Source of the DNA: Methanolobus psychrophilus R15
GTDB lineage: Archaea; Halobacteriota; Methanosarcinia; Methanosarcinales; Methanosarcinaceae
Length of the DNA stretch: 64,000 nt
NCBI GenBank assembly: GCA_000306725.1
Contig: CP003083.1
Location: 620,001-684,000 of the forward strand
Reading direction: 5' to 3'
The notes beneath the pieces are model-generated. The model did no database searches, had not been told where the DNA came from, and worked only from the letters and a program-made list of their open reading frames with translations. Positions 1-8,489 of the stretch are shown here, piece by piece (position 1 is the first letter of the stretch; each line of letters starts with the position of its first letter). Position numbers and translations under genes: made by a program.

Positions 1-3000
1 TCATGTACCAATTTGATTTGTTTTCATCTTCAACAATATCGATTGGTTGTACCTCTACGCTTTCAACCATATCGGGTTCTTCTACAACAGTCCATTCATC
101 GCCTGCAATGGAGAATATAGAAAATCCGGAAGTCTGTGCGACGAAATAGAAGAACTCTTCATCTTCATCCAGTTGTTCTGTTGGTAATCTTTCCCAACCA
201 CCATTATTCAATCTCTCCATTCTAATGGATTCCGGAATAATATTGTTCTCTTCTACCCATTTTTTATCGACTTTAAAATAGATGAAAATATTATCTGCAT
301 TATGACTGCCAATAGTTCCAGTTCTACCAACATTTATCTCCATGAATTTATAAACCGGAGCATTATTTGAAGGAGTTCCTTCTGGAACGTTGTTCAAAAG
401 GTTGATTCTGTTTTCAACTATTCCTGCATTGGTCTTAGAATCGAAACTTATCAGAGTTACAGGTATATCATCAGCAGTTACATGATATTCAACCTTACTT
501 CCAACACCAACGTTCTGCCTGTTACTGAAAAGTGTATCTATGTTTTCAGATGGAGATTTTGAATCTGCAATATTCTGTTGTCTTGAACCGCCTGAAGATT
601 TTGGCACATCATCATCTTCAACTACTGTATCTGAATCATATCGAATTTGTAAATATGGATATCCATTGTTGATTTCAGGATGAATGTTCCATATATTGGT
701 GAAATTCCAACCTATAAAAGTAGATTGTTGTTTCATTTGTGAAGTTGTTCTACCTTCTCCACCAGCACTTTCTGATTGGAAAGATGTTTCAGTATTCCAG
801 TACGATTCGGTTATTGTTCCTGAATAGTAAAATCCAATTAGTCCTCCTACATTTGAATCACCTAAATCACCTATAACTTCACCAATTGAATAAGAATTTG
901 TAATGGAACTCTGCTCACTAATCACACCAACAAGTCCGCCTACACTCTCATTTCCAGTTACATTGGAAGTTGAATATGAATTGATTATTGTTGTACCACT
1001 TGCTTCGACTCCAACTAAGCCACCTACATCATCAATACCAATTACATCCCCTGATGAAAAAGATTCAGCAATTGTTCCATTATTCGCTCCTATAAGTACA
1101 TCTGTGCCTACAATTCCAACTAAGCCACCCACACCAGCAACACCAATTACATCCCCTGATGAAAAAGATTCAGCAATTGTTCCAATATTAAAACCAACAA
1201 GTCCACCTATGCCTAAACCTCCTTCAACAGATGCACTTGATATTGAATTTTCAATAATTCCTCCATTATAACCACTAAGTCCTCCAATAAGAAGACCACC
1301 ATCTACATGTCCAGAAGAATGTGAATTGATAATTGTACCTAAGTTTAAGCCCGCCAGAATACCAACACCTCCTAAACCACCAGTTACATTACCATGAACT
1401 CTGACATTTTTTATGACAGAATTTGGACCAAGATATCCAAATAATCCTACTCCTACTATATCTTCACTTGGTACATTTATGAATAAATCATTCACATGAT
1501 ATTCATTGCCATCAAAAGAACCACTGAACATGTCTTCCATGTCCTCCATCTCTTCCCCGAAATAAGCATTCGCTATAGGTATAAATCCTGCACCATCATT
1601 CCAGTTAACAGTTTCAGATGCATCAATATCATTTATCAGAATGTAATGTGCTGATAAATCCAAATTCATGGCTTGTAATTGGCATATTGTAGATACTTCA
1701 TATGGATTGTTTTCACTACCATCACCATTTTCAAATATAGGATACGATGTAGTTAAATTCTGCAAATATGGATAACCATTGTTTACAGCACAATGAATTT
1801 CCCATTTATGTGTGAAATCCCAATCTATAAAAGTAGATTGTTGTTTCATTTGTGAAGTTGTTCTACCTTCTCCACCAGCACTTTCTGATTGAGAAGATGT
1901 TTCACTATCCCAGTACGATTGGGTTATTGTTCCTAAATAGTTTAATCCAAGAAGTCCGCCTACCCAATTAGTTCCATTCACTTCACCTATGGAATATGAA
2001 TCTGTGATAGTCCCCCCACCACTACTTTTATCATCAGCATTATAACCAACAAGGCCACCTACGTAGTTTTCTCCGGTTACATCACCTGTGGAATGTGAGT
2101 TTGTGATAGTACCACAATAATTTATACCAACAAGGCCACCTACATTATCGCCAGTTCCGGTCACATTACTCGTGGAATATGAATTTTCAATAGTACCTGT
2201 ATTTAGACCAACAAGGCCACCTACATCATCACCAGTTCCGGTCACATCACCTGTGGAATATGAATCTGTAATAGCACCATCATTATAACCAACAAGGCCA
2301 CCTACGTAGTTTTCTCCGGTTACATCACCTGTGGAATGTGAATCTGTGATAGTCCCCCCATAATTTTCACCAACAAGGCCACCTACATTATCGCCTCCGG
2401 TAATATTAATATCAACCAACCCAACATCCTTGATTGTTGCACCAGCATCAGTGCGTCCAAAGAGACCTACATAATCCTCAGTGGTTCTGTCAATGAACAG
2501 TCCGGTTATCGTATAGTTTTGACCATCGAAAGTACCAGTGAATTTTACACTATTGTTCCCTATTGGCTTGAATCCTTTGAAAATTCCGGATTCACTATTC
2601 CAATTTTCAGTTTCAGATGCATCAATATTGTCACCTGTCACATTACCTGTGGAGTATGAGTTTTCAATAGTACCTAGATTATGACCAACAAGGCCACCGA
2701 CACTAATATCACCGGTCACATTACCTGTGGAATATGAGTTTTCAATAGTACCTGTATTTTCACCAACAAGGCCACCTACATTATTTTCTCCGGTAATATT
2801 AATATCAACCAACCCAACATCCTTGATTGTTGCACCAGCATCAGTGCGTCCAAAGAGACCTACATAATCCTCAGTGGTTCTGTCAATGAACAGTCCGGTT
2901 ATCGTATAGTTTTGACCATCGAAAGTACCAGTGAATTTTACACTATTGTTCCCTATTGGCTTGAATCCTTTGAAAATTCCGGATTCACTATTCCAATTTT

Positions 3001-3247
3001 CAGTTTCAGATGCATCAATATCATTTATCAGAGTGTAATTTGCAGATAAATCGTGTGCCACTGCTTGTAATTGAGAAATATTTGATATCTGATATGGATT
3101 ATCAGAGCTACCATCCCCTTCAAATACAGGTGTTGCAGAAGCAGTTGATATGAGAAGAGTTAATGAGAGGAGAAGAATTAAAGGATATTTAACATACGAT
3201 ACATGCAATGGTTTTTTGTTTATAAATTGATTTATATTGAGCCTCAT
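1..3247 (-). CDS. GLUG-repeat surface protein with PGF-pre-PGF domain, 3' end outside window
   Basis: The minus-strand frame opens with ATG at 3247 and stays open for about 1082 codons to the left edge, so the C-terminus is missing. Residues ~20-38 form a hydrophobic signal peptide ending near STASA. The body carries many GLUG-type repeats (VGGLVG followed by TIENSYSTGNVTG) in two blocks, each introduced by an NPYQIS..LQA segment. The second and third blocks close with the usual YWN..GG.T..QM....F.GW module. Near the left edge the residues FFYFVAQTSGFSIFSI and KVDKKWVEENNI match the PGF-pre-PGF domain, as in the protease at 59730. Such proteins are exported and usually end in a membrane-spanning anchor, expected just beyond this window. 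Likely role is adhesion or cell-surface structure; the exact ligand is unknown. Confidence 0.85.
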   Translation of the reverse strand, partial: MRLNINQFINKKPLHVSYVKYPLILLLSLTLLISTASATPVFEGDGSSDNPYQISNISQLQAVAHDLSANYTLINDIDASETENWNSESGIFKGFKPIGNNSVKFTGTFDGQNYTITGLFIDRTTEDYVGLFGRTDAGATIKDVGLVDINITGENNVGGLVGENTGTIENSYSTGNVTGDISVGGLVGHNLGTIENSYSTGNVTGDNIDASETENWNSESGIFKGFKPIGNNSVKFTGTFDGQNYTITGLFIDRTTEDYVGLFGRTDAGATIKDVGLVDINITGGDNVGGLVGENYGGTITDSHSTGDVTGENYVGGLVGYNDGAITDSYSTGDVTGTGDDVGGLVGLNTGTIENSYSTSNVTGTGDNVGGLVGINYCGTITNSHSTGDVTGENYVGGLVGYNADDKSSGGGTITDSYSIGEVNGTNWVGGLLGLNYLGTITQSYWDSETSSQSESAGGEGRTTSQMKQQSTFIDWDFTHKWEIHCAVNNGYPYLQNLTTSYPIFENGDGSENNPYEVSTICQLQAMNLDLSAHYILINDIDASETVNWNDGAGFIPIANAYFGEEMEDMEDMFSGSFDGNEYHVNDLFINVPSEDIVGVGLFGYLGPNSVIKNVRVHGNVTGGLGGVGILAGLNLGTIINSHSSGHVDGGLLIGGLSGYNGGIIENSISSASVEGGLGIGGLVGFNIGTIAESFSSGDVIGVAGVGGLVGIVGTDVLIGANNGTIAESFSSGDVIGIDDVGGLVGVEASGTTIINSYSTSNVTGNESVGGLVGVISEQSSITNSYSIGEVIGDLGDSNVGGLIGFYYSGTITESYWNTETSFQSESAGGEGRTTSQMKQQSTFIGWNFTNIWNIHPEINNGYPYLQIRYDSDTVVEDDDVPKSSGGSRQQNIADSKSPSENIDTLFSNRQNVGVGSKVEYHVTADDIPVTLISFDSKTNAGIVENRINLLNNVPEGTPSNNAPVYKFMEINVGRTGTIGSHNADNIFIYFKVDKKWVEENNIIPESIRMERLNNGGWERLPTEQLDEDEEFFYFVAQTSGFSIFSIAGDEWTVVEEPDMVESVEVQPIDIVEDENKSNWYM
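2401..3021 (-). repeat. In-frame 393-bp tandem duplication inside the GLUG gene
   Basis: The stretch 2401-2628 reappears nearly unchanged at 2794-3021, an offset of 393 bases or 131 codons, so the reading frame is kept. The copies encode the DIDASETENWNSESGIF segment plus the following GLUG start. The flanking parts of the unit are similar but more diverged. Confidence 0.85.
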
Positions 3248-3295
3248 ATATTCAATATCAATATTCTAATGCTATTTATATATATAGATTCGTAA

Positions 3296-3550
3296 AAAAG
3301 TAAAATAATAATCAGAAACTTCGGTAAACTTGCTATATTTATCAACTTTTTCGTAAATATTGTATTTTCAATTATCTTATTTATAGAGATTACAACAATT
3401 ACATTAGTTTCAGTGCGTTCCATTATATTCTTTATAAGCGTTATACTGCTCCTAATACCTGTAGAACCTGCATTGTTAGGAACATTTTCCTATTCCTTCC
3501 ATGACTCTGATAATTCAGAAATTGTTGAACTTGGAATAGAATATGAATGA
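3296..3550 (+). pseudogene. Possible remnant of a small membrane protein
   Basis: A plus-strand frame between stops has 84 codons and no ATG; a GTG lies at 3413. The translation contains two hydrophobic stretches (around IIFFISVILLLIP and VNIVFSIILFIE) followed by a polar tail ending LGIEYE. This amino-acid pattern looks like the C-terminus of a membrane protein. It could be a truncated gene left upstream of the GLUG gene, or chance in AT-rich DNA. The rest of 3248-3634 is AT-rich spacer with the likely promoter of the GLUG gene (TATATATAG near 3280). Confidence 0.25.
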
Positions 3551-3634
3551 GCAGAAGTTATAGATTGGGAATAAATGATAAAAATGAAATTGGAAATTAG
3601 TAAGAAGGAAAAATTAACGTTATTCTTAAAAATC

Positions 3635-4249
3635 TTATTTCCTAATAAATTCCCCACACCACTCTAAATGAATCTCATCTGCACCAATTATACCTCTCAA
3701 TTCCTTAAAGAATTTCTCATACATGACAACACATTCGTCAATAGATAGTTTGTTGTGAGCTTGGGATGATGAATTATTTTTATCAGAATTATTTGAAGCA
3801 TCTTCGTGTAATATCATTCTCAAAATAATGCAAATTAAATCATTTCCATACACCCTCTCAAGTCTTGAAAAATCTCTAGAATCTGAATCAACGGGTTCAA
3901 ATTGTTGAATATACGAGCCTAACTCATCTATACTCGAATGATTGTATTTCGATACCCAGTAAGACTTTGAGCGTTGAAATTTGAATTGTTTAGGATTCTT
4001 CATATTTCTTTTTAGGAAATCATTGATTTTGGCCTCAATACTTTTTACTTTTTCAGAATCTGTTACAGCAATTTCTGGGTCAAGTTGTTCAGTTTTAATT
4101 TCATGGCCTACTAATTGAGGAGGATTTTTCTTACATCTTCCACTTTCATTATATCCATCAATACTGTCAACTTCAAAAAATATGCAATCGCTACAAATTG
4201 CATCTTTCAAATACTCTCGTTTAGCAACCATGGTAATTTCATAATTCAT
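3635..4249 (-). CDS. Hypothetical protein with N-terminal Cys motif
   Basis: About 204 residues from ATG 4249, preceded by AGGTG at a good distance; a GTG three codons upstream is the alternative start. Near the N-terminus there is CSDCIFFEVD, then GRCKKNPPQ. This C-x2-C...C arrangement resembles the small metal-binding N-terminal motif seen in many phage and plasmid hypothetical proteins. The remainder is charged and contains a short run rich in Ser and Asn (DASNNSDKNNSSSQ). I do not recognise a family. It sits at the edge of the AT-rich accessory stretch and is likely transcribed alone. Confidence 0.6.
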   Translation of the reverse strand: MNYEITMVAKREYLKDAICSDCIFFEVDSIDGYNESGRCKKNPPQLVGHEIKTEQLDPEIAVTDSEKVKSIEAKINDFLKRNMKNPKQFKFQRSKSYWVSKYNHSSIDELGSYIQQFEPVDSDSRDFSRLERVYGNDLICIILRMILHEDASNNSDKNNSSSQAHNKLSIDECVVMYEKFFKELRGIIGADEIHLEWCGEFIRK

Positions 4250-4258
4250 AAATAACAC

Positions 4259-4759
4259 CTATTTTCAATAGTTTCTACTAAATATAATATATTGTTGATA
4301 TATAAAACAAATGCAACATCTTTATCAGGTTAGATTATAGTTAAGAACCGATTGTTTGAAACTTATGGTATTGATATAACTTTCAACAGGACATAGTTTT
4401 AGAACTCATAAGTTCCAAACCAAAGGTGTTTAACTATAAAAACGAAATACCCACTGCATTAGACCTTAAACTGAAAAACGCTATGAGGATACCCATCTCA
4501 AAACCACAATTGGCAACAACTGTCTAAAAGATTCAGCATTTTCAAATCTGTTTTTGCTGAATGTTTTAGACAGTACCGATTGCTATCGAATTATCAAACT
4601 TTTCATTTTAAAAAACCAACGATTATGAGAACTTATGAGAAGTTTTTTCCGATAGCAAGAGGCACTTCAGACCCCTAATATATTATATAGATTTGGCAAA
4701 TCATTTTTTCCGTTGTGCATTGCCATCGACCAACAACAACCGACTACATGACAAAAGAA
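4259..4759. other. Non-coding stretch with nested inverted repeats
   Basis: No supportable gene. It holds a strong hairpin at 4520-4573, with weaker paired segments around it: 4404-4415 with 4629-4640, and a TTGCTATCG segment near 4578 with its complement near 4650. It lies between the stop of the helicase-like gene and the start of the Cys-motif gene, so it may act as terminator and 5' leader. Confidence 0.5.
4520..4573. repeat. 19-bp inverted repeat, hairpin
   Basis: Arms 4520-4538 (CTGTCTAAAAGATTCAGCA) and 4555-4573 (TGCTGAATGTTTTAGACAG) pair at 18 of 19 positions around a 16-base loop. It could be a structured RNA, a bidirectional terminator or a MITE-like remnant. No flanking target duplication was recognised. 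Confidence 0.7.
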
Positions 4760-6619
4760 TTAAAAGAATTTGACATTAAACAAATTCTTAAATGATTCTG
4801 GAATATTGTAGCCAAACCAATAAACGTCTACATCATGCCTTGATGGTCTTACACGATGGATTATGTTTTCTGTTTGTATGGGAATCCAAATGCTCTGGAA
4901 TAAATAATTAAGCATCTCATTAGATGGATATGATGTTCGATTCTTTTCATCAACAATCCATCTTAATGAAGGCATCTCCCCATGCCTTGCAGCATAATAT
5001 AAATTCCATTGCTTACGGAACCAATCTTCAGGCGGTCTATAAGTGCCAATGACAAATAATACATCATTGTTTTCAAATTTATTTATTCCACCTGCCGAAC
5101 CAAAATGCAATGCAGGACAACCAAAGAGTGTTTTATCATCTTTCTTTATTTGATTTTGATATGTCAGGATGCATATCTTCTTGCCCAAATTTTTTAAATA
5201 TGTAATTTTGTTCTGAATTATTTTTTGATAAGCCTTTAAATCATCTTGCATATCGCTTTTGTTAAATTTGCAGTTAAAATTTTTAGGAATCCATATATTT
5301 GAATTTATTTCAGCATCTTGTTCAATAATTTCGCAAATACATGTATATTCAGGGAATAATTCTTTAAATTGCAAAATTAATTCCTTATAAAGTGATTTTC
5401 TTTTTGCGAAAGTTGCATCTATATATGTAATCGTTTTGAAATAATCAAGTTGCTTATACATCATAAGCTCATGGAATTGTAATTCGATATCTAAAGTAAT
5501 AGGTTCCACTTTTTTTACTTCATAATTTCGCATTGCATCGATTGCATCAAATGGATTTTCATCATAATTGAATTGATACATGTAATTGAATGTTGGCAAA
5601 CGAAATCCACATTTTGCACCTTCGACTATCATATCATCAACAATATCATGTTGGAGGCATAATGCATTAGGTTCATTGGCAACTGCTGCAAGTTGCCTTA
5701 ATCCATTTTCTAACAGGCATTCCCATCTCCATGACAGATTATTTTGCTCTACTCTGGCTTTACGGTTATAAAATTCAAGATATGTAATTATTGTCGAAAT
5801 TCTCAAATTGCATAATTGTTTGGCAACCGTTAGTTTATTTTTTATTGCCTTTAATTTTGTTGTGATTAGGTATTCATTGTGCAAATATATTGTATTTTCC
5901 AAAACATTTTTATATTTGAATAGGGGTGCAGTGTTTCGGTCAATTATCGCCTGAATAACGATTGCCATTTCTTCATCCTTAATATAATGCATTGTTTCAT
6001 GATGGTTGAATTTGTCTCTTGGTTTAATCTTAATTAATTTAGTAAGTTGGTCAATTATATTTGATTCGGAAAATTTTAATTTTAGGGGTCTTTCATTAAC
6101 CTCATCTACGAAAATGTTGTCGAAATCCCGAAAATCAAAAACAATTATTAAATCCATAGGAATTAAGACAGTAATTGGTGTGCCTACTTCCCTGAATTCT
6201 ATGTATTTAGTCCATGCCTGTTTAAATGGGCAATCTTTTGAAAGTCCACATTCTATCAGTCTGCATATAGTAGATGGGGATAGATTATTTTCCTGATGCA
6301 TTTTTTTAATGTCTTTATACATTTTGTCTAATACATTTTGCATCAACAAGCATGATTTTTCATACCCGATGATTTTGACATTTTCAACACCTGCTTTTGT
6401 AAATTTTGTGACATATTCATCTAGTAAATCATGAAATGGCGCAATAACCAAATTATTTTTATTTCTATTTTTAATTACTTTTTGAATTACATCATAAGAT
6501 TTGCCTAATCCTTGCATTCGGGAATCATGTATTGATTTGCTCAGATATTGAGGAAACTGTGTACTATCCTCATAAAGGATAGATTTATATACTTCTGGAT
6601 TATAGTTGTTATTAACCAT
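4760..6619 (-). CDS. Helicase-like P-loop protein of accessory element
   Basis: A 619-residue protein with a good ribosome site (AAAGGAG) before ATG 6619. Residues ~34-42 read QGLGKSYDV, a Walker A-like loop, and soon after comes NLVIAPFHDL. A possible Walker B is IFVDEV around residue 170. The C-terminal part has a helicase-like layout: KKICILTYQ, then an NKFENNDVLFVIGTYRPP segment, then HRVRPSR near residue 590, reminiscent of motif VI. These features resemble plasmid- or virus-encoded superfamily 2 helicases, but no named family was recognised. The neighbours are hypothetical AT-rich genes, consistent with a mobile element. Function in replication is inferred only. Confidence 0.6.
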   Translation of the reverse strand: MVNNNYNPEVYKSILYEDSTQFPQYLSKSIHDSRMQGLGKSYDVIQKVIKNRNKNNLVIAPFHDLLDEYVTKFTKAGVENVKIIGYEKSCLLMQNVLDKMYKDIKKMHQENNLSPSTICRLIECGLSKDCPFKQAWTKYIEFREVGTPITVLIPMDLIIVFDFRDFDNIFVDEVNERPLKLKFSESNIIDQLTKLIKIKPRDKFNHHETMHYIKDEEMAIVIQAIIDRNTAPLFKYKNVLENTIYLHNEYLITTKLKAIKNKLTVAKQLCNLRISTIITYLEFYNRKARVEQNNLSWRWECLLENGLRQLAAVANEPNALCLQHDIVDDMIVEGAKCGFRLPTFNYMYQFNYDENPFDAIDAMRNYEVKKVEPITLDIELQFHELMMYKQLDYFKTITYIDATFAKRKSLYKELILQFKELFPEYTCICEIIEQDAEINSNIWIPKNFNCKFNKSDMQDDLKAYQKIIQNKITYLKNLGKKICILTYQNQIKKDDKTLFGCPALHFGSAGGINKFENNDVLFVIGTYRPPEDWFRKQWNLYYAARHGEMPSLRWIVDEKNRTSYPSNEMLNYLFQSIWIPIQTENIIHRVRPSRHDVDVYWFGYNIPESFKNLFNVKFF

Positions 6620-6663
6620 TGTTTTTCTCCTTTGGAAGTATTTCGAGTACTCCCAATAATGTT

Positions 6664-6750
6664 TTAAGAAACTAAGTCAAGTTGTTTTTGAATTAAATAT
6701 TTCTGATGAGCAATTTGCCTAATCTTTTCCTTTTCATTTAGTTTCTTCAT
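6664..6750 (-). CDS. Possible small basic peptide (28 aa)
   Basis: ATG 6750 opens a 28-codon frame (starting MKKLNEKEKIRQIAHQ) ending at 6664, between the 65-residue gene and the helicase-like gene. It is lysine-rich and helical in character. A TTG further upstream would lengthen it. No clear ribosome site is seen, so it may not be translated. Confidence 0.25.
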   Translation of the reverse strand: MKKLNEKEKIRQIAHQKYLIQKQLDLVS

Positions 6751-6795
6751 AATTTCCAATACTCTCAATAATTGCAACCTGTTATTTATGAAAAT

Positions 6796-6993
6796 TCACA
6801 ATAACACCTGCTTTAATTTACTATAGTCTGTCGTTTCTGTAGTCTTATATTTGGGATATGTAGTCAATATATGCATCAATCTCATTTCTGTTTCAATCAT
6901 TCGCAATTCATCAATGTTAAAAATATTTAGATATTCAGTATCCAATTCATAAATTTCTTCATTATTATTATTAGTTATAAATTTGATTTTCAT
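6796..6993 (-). CDS. Small hypothetical protein (65 aa)
   Basis: Begins MKIKFITNNNNEEIYE at ATG 6993. It has a mixed charge and no membrane segment. It follows the 196-residue acidic paralogue by 39 bases, and a GA-rich stretch precedes its start. If the upstream gene were read in the other frame, its stop would overlap this ATG as ATGA, which suggests the two were once translationally coupled. Function unknown. Confidence 0.5.
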   Translation of the reverse strand: MKIKFITNNNNEEIYELDTEYLNIFNIDELRMIETEMRLMHILTTYPKYKTTETTDYSKLKQVLL

Positions 6994-7032
6994 ACGTATT
7001 CCTCTTCATCTTCCTCATCTTCTTCATCCTCT

Positions 7033-7614
7033 TCATCCTCTTCTACATTCTATTGTAAAATAAATTTCAAAACCGCCATCAATATCTCTGACTTCTCCTA
7101 CTTTATATTCTACATCATTGATTTTGAAATGTTCTAAATCTCTCAAAAACTCTTCAATTTCATCTTTAACTAACGCCTTTTCAAAATCCCAAAGACGGTC
7201 TCCGACATAGAGAACATTGCATTCACCCACCCAAGCAATCACATCATCTTCATATACATCGACCTTTTCATATTTTTCAGCAATAACAGCATCAACTGCA
7301 TCTCTATAATCACAAGGGTCTGCATAATCAATGCCTTCTTTTTTAACAACACCATCTTCCGATAGTGTTTCATCAAAGAGTAGGGTTTCAGATGTATCTG
7401 TGCCTTTGAGTACATATCTTTCTACTGTGGATTCTTCTACATAATACAATTCATTAGCAATATGCCCAAGTGTTACATAATCATCTTCGGTTTCGCAATC
7501 TGCATAGATATCTACCCATGAGTTATTACGGATTATACTGTATTCACTGCTATAGACAGTAAATTTCCTTATTATGTCGTTAAGCATTTTTTTAGTTATT
7601 TTTAATGTTGTCAT
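7033..7614 (-). CDS. Acidic paralogue C, truncated tail
   Basis: About 193 residues from ATG 7614, which has AAAAGGTG just upstream; a GTG three codons earlier is less likely. It shares the whole domain of its two upstream paralogues: an N-terminal TKKMLNDIIRKF, a central CETEDDYVTLG, then VERYV, GTDTSETLLFDE, YEDDVIAW, LYVGD and a closing INDVEYKVGEVRDIDGGF. It is rich in Asp and Glu. It ends ECRRG, but directly after the stop the DNA continues with GAA/GAG/GAT codons in another frame, which would give an acidic tail like that of paralogue B. It has its own promoter region at 7621-7688. Family unknown. Confidence 0.7.
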   Translation of the reverse strand: MTTLKITKKMLNDIIRKFTVYSSEYSIIRNNSWVDIYADCETEDDYVTLGHIANELYYVEESTVERYVLKGTDTSETLLFDETLSEDGVVKKEGIDYADPCDYRDAVDAVIAEKYEKVDVYEDDVIAWVGECNVLYVGDRLWDFEKALVKDEIEEFLRDLEHFKINDVEYKVGEVRDIDGGFEIYFTIECRRG

Positions 7615-7620
7615 TTTATA

Positions 7621-7688
7621 CACCTTTTAATCCATACCTTTATATTCAATGAACATGTTGTTAATGTGTTACTGGAAGTTTTACCATT
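7621..7688 (-). promoter_or_regulatory. Duplicated upstream region of acidic paralogue C
   Basis: This region shares two blocks with 9186-9253: CACCTTTTAATCCATA next to the ribosome site, and ACTGGAAGTTTTACCATT at 7671-7688. The second block is a candidate promoter element or operator, kept in both copies while the sequence between them differs. Confidence 0.5.
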
Positions 7689-7848
7689 TGAGTCTATATC
7701 TTATACGAGCAAACTTTAAATAAATTTTTGAAAGCAGATTTGTTATCAGACTTGTATTGAAATCTGTTATTTAAAGTTTGTTATCAGGTTGTTAGCACTT
7801 TAACTAACTAATAATTAAATTGCATACCTGAATCATTTTCTGATTTCT

Positions 7849-8484
7849 TTACATCTTCTTTAATATTTTTGTATTAATTGGGTATATGATTTCGACCTCA
7901 TTGTCGCCTGCTTCATCCTCTTCATCCTCTTCATCTTCTTCACCATCAAATTCGATTTCAAAACCGCCATCGATTTCTCTGACTTTCCATACTTCATATT
8001 CTACATCATTAATTTCAAAAGTTTCTAAATTTTCCAGAAAATGTCTAATTTCTTCTGTAACCAAATTTTTCCAGAAATCCCAAAAACTGTCTCCGACATA
8101 GAGAGCATTGCTTTCCCCTTCCCATGCAATCACATCATCTTCATATACTTGAACCATTTCATATTTTTCCCTAATGACAGCATCAACTGAATCTTCATCA
8201 ATGCCTTCTTTTTCAGCAACATCCTCAAAGGATAGTGTTTCGTCAAAGAGTAGGGTTTCTGATGTATCTGTGCCATTGGGTACATATCTTTCTACTGTAG
8301 GATATGCTTCCCAATATAATTCATTATCAATACGCCCAAGTGTTACATAATCATCTTCGGTTTCGCAATCTGCATATATTCGTACCGATGAATTACAGTG
8401 GATAACACTGGATGCGCTATCGAAAACCGTAAATCTCTTTATCATGTTGTTAAGCATTTTTTTAGTTATGGTTAATGTTGTCAT
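7849..8484 (-). CDS. Acidic paralogue B with Glu/Asp tail
   Basis: About 211 residues from ATG 8484; an upstream GTG overlaps the stop of paralogue A. It carries the same domain as its neighbours (KKMLNNMIKRF, CETEDDYVTLG, VERYVPNGTDTSETLLFDE, YEDDVIAW, LYVGDSFWDF, INDVEYEVWKVREIDGGF). After the shared domain it continues with a strongly acidic segment (FDGEEDEEDEEDEAGDNEVE) and ends with a short hydrophobic-basic tail (IIYPINTKILKKM). It is translationally coupled to paralogue A. The overall negative charge resembles DNA-mimic or RNA polymerase-binding proteins, but this is only an analogy. Confidence 0.7.
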   Translation of the reverse strand: MTTLTITKKMLNNMIKRFTVFDSASSVIHCNSSVRIYADCETEDDYVTLGRIDNELYWEAYPTVERYVPNGTDTSETLLFDETLSFEDVAEKEGIDEDSVDAVIREKYEMVQVYEDDVIAWEGESNALYVGDSFWDFWKNLVTEEIRHFLENLETFEINDVEYEVWKVREIDGGFEIEFDGEEDEEDEEDEAGDNEVEIIYPINTKILKKM

Positions 8485-8489
8485 ATTAT

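Noticed and set aside
1-3022. Repeats suggesting a CRISPR array
   Set aside because: The repeated units lie in one open frame and encode GLUG repeats; spacing and unit length vary, with no unique spacers.
7886-8101. Ser-rich plus-strand frame (also 8956-9195)
   Set aside because: These are antisense readings of Glu/Asp codons in the acidic paralogues; no ribosome site.
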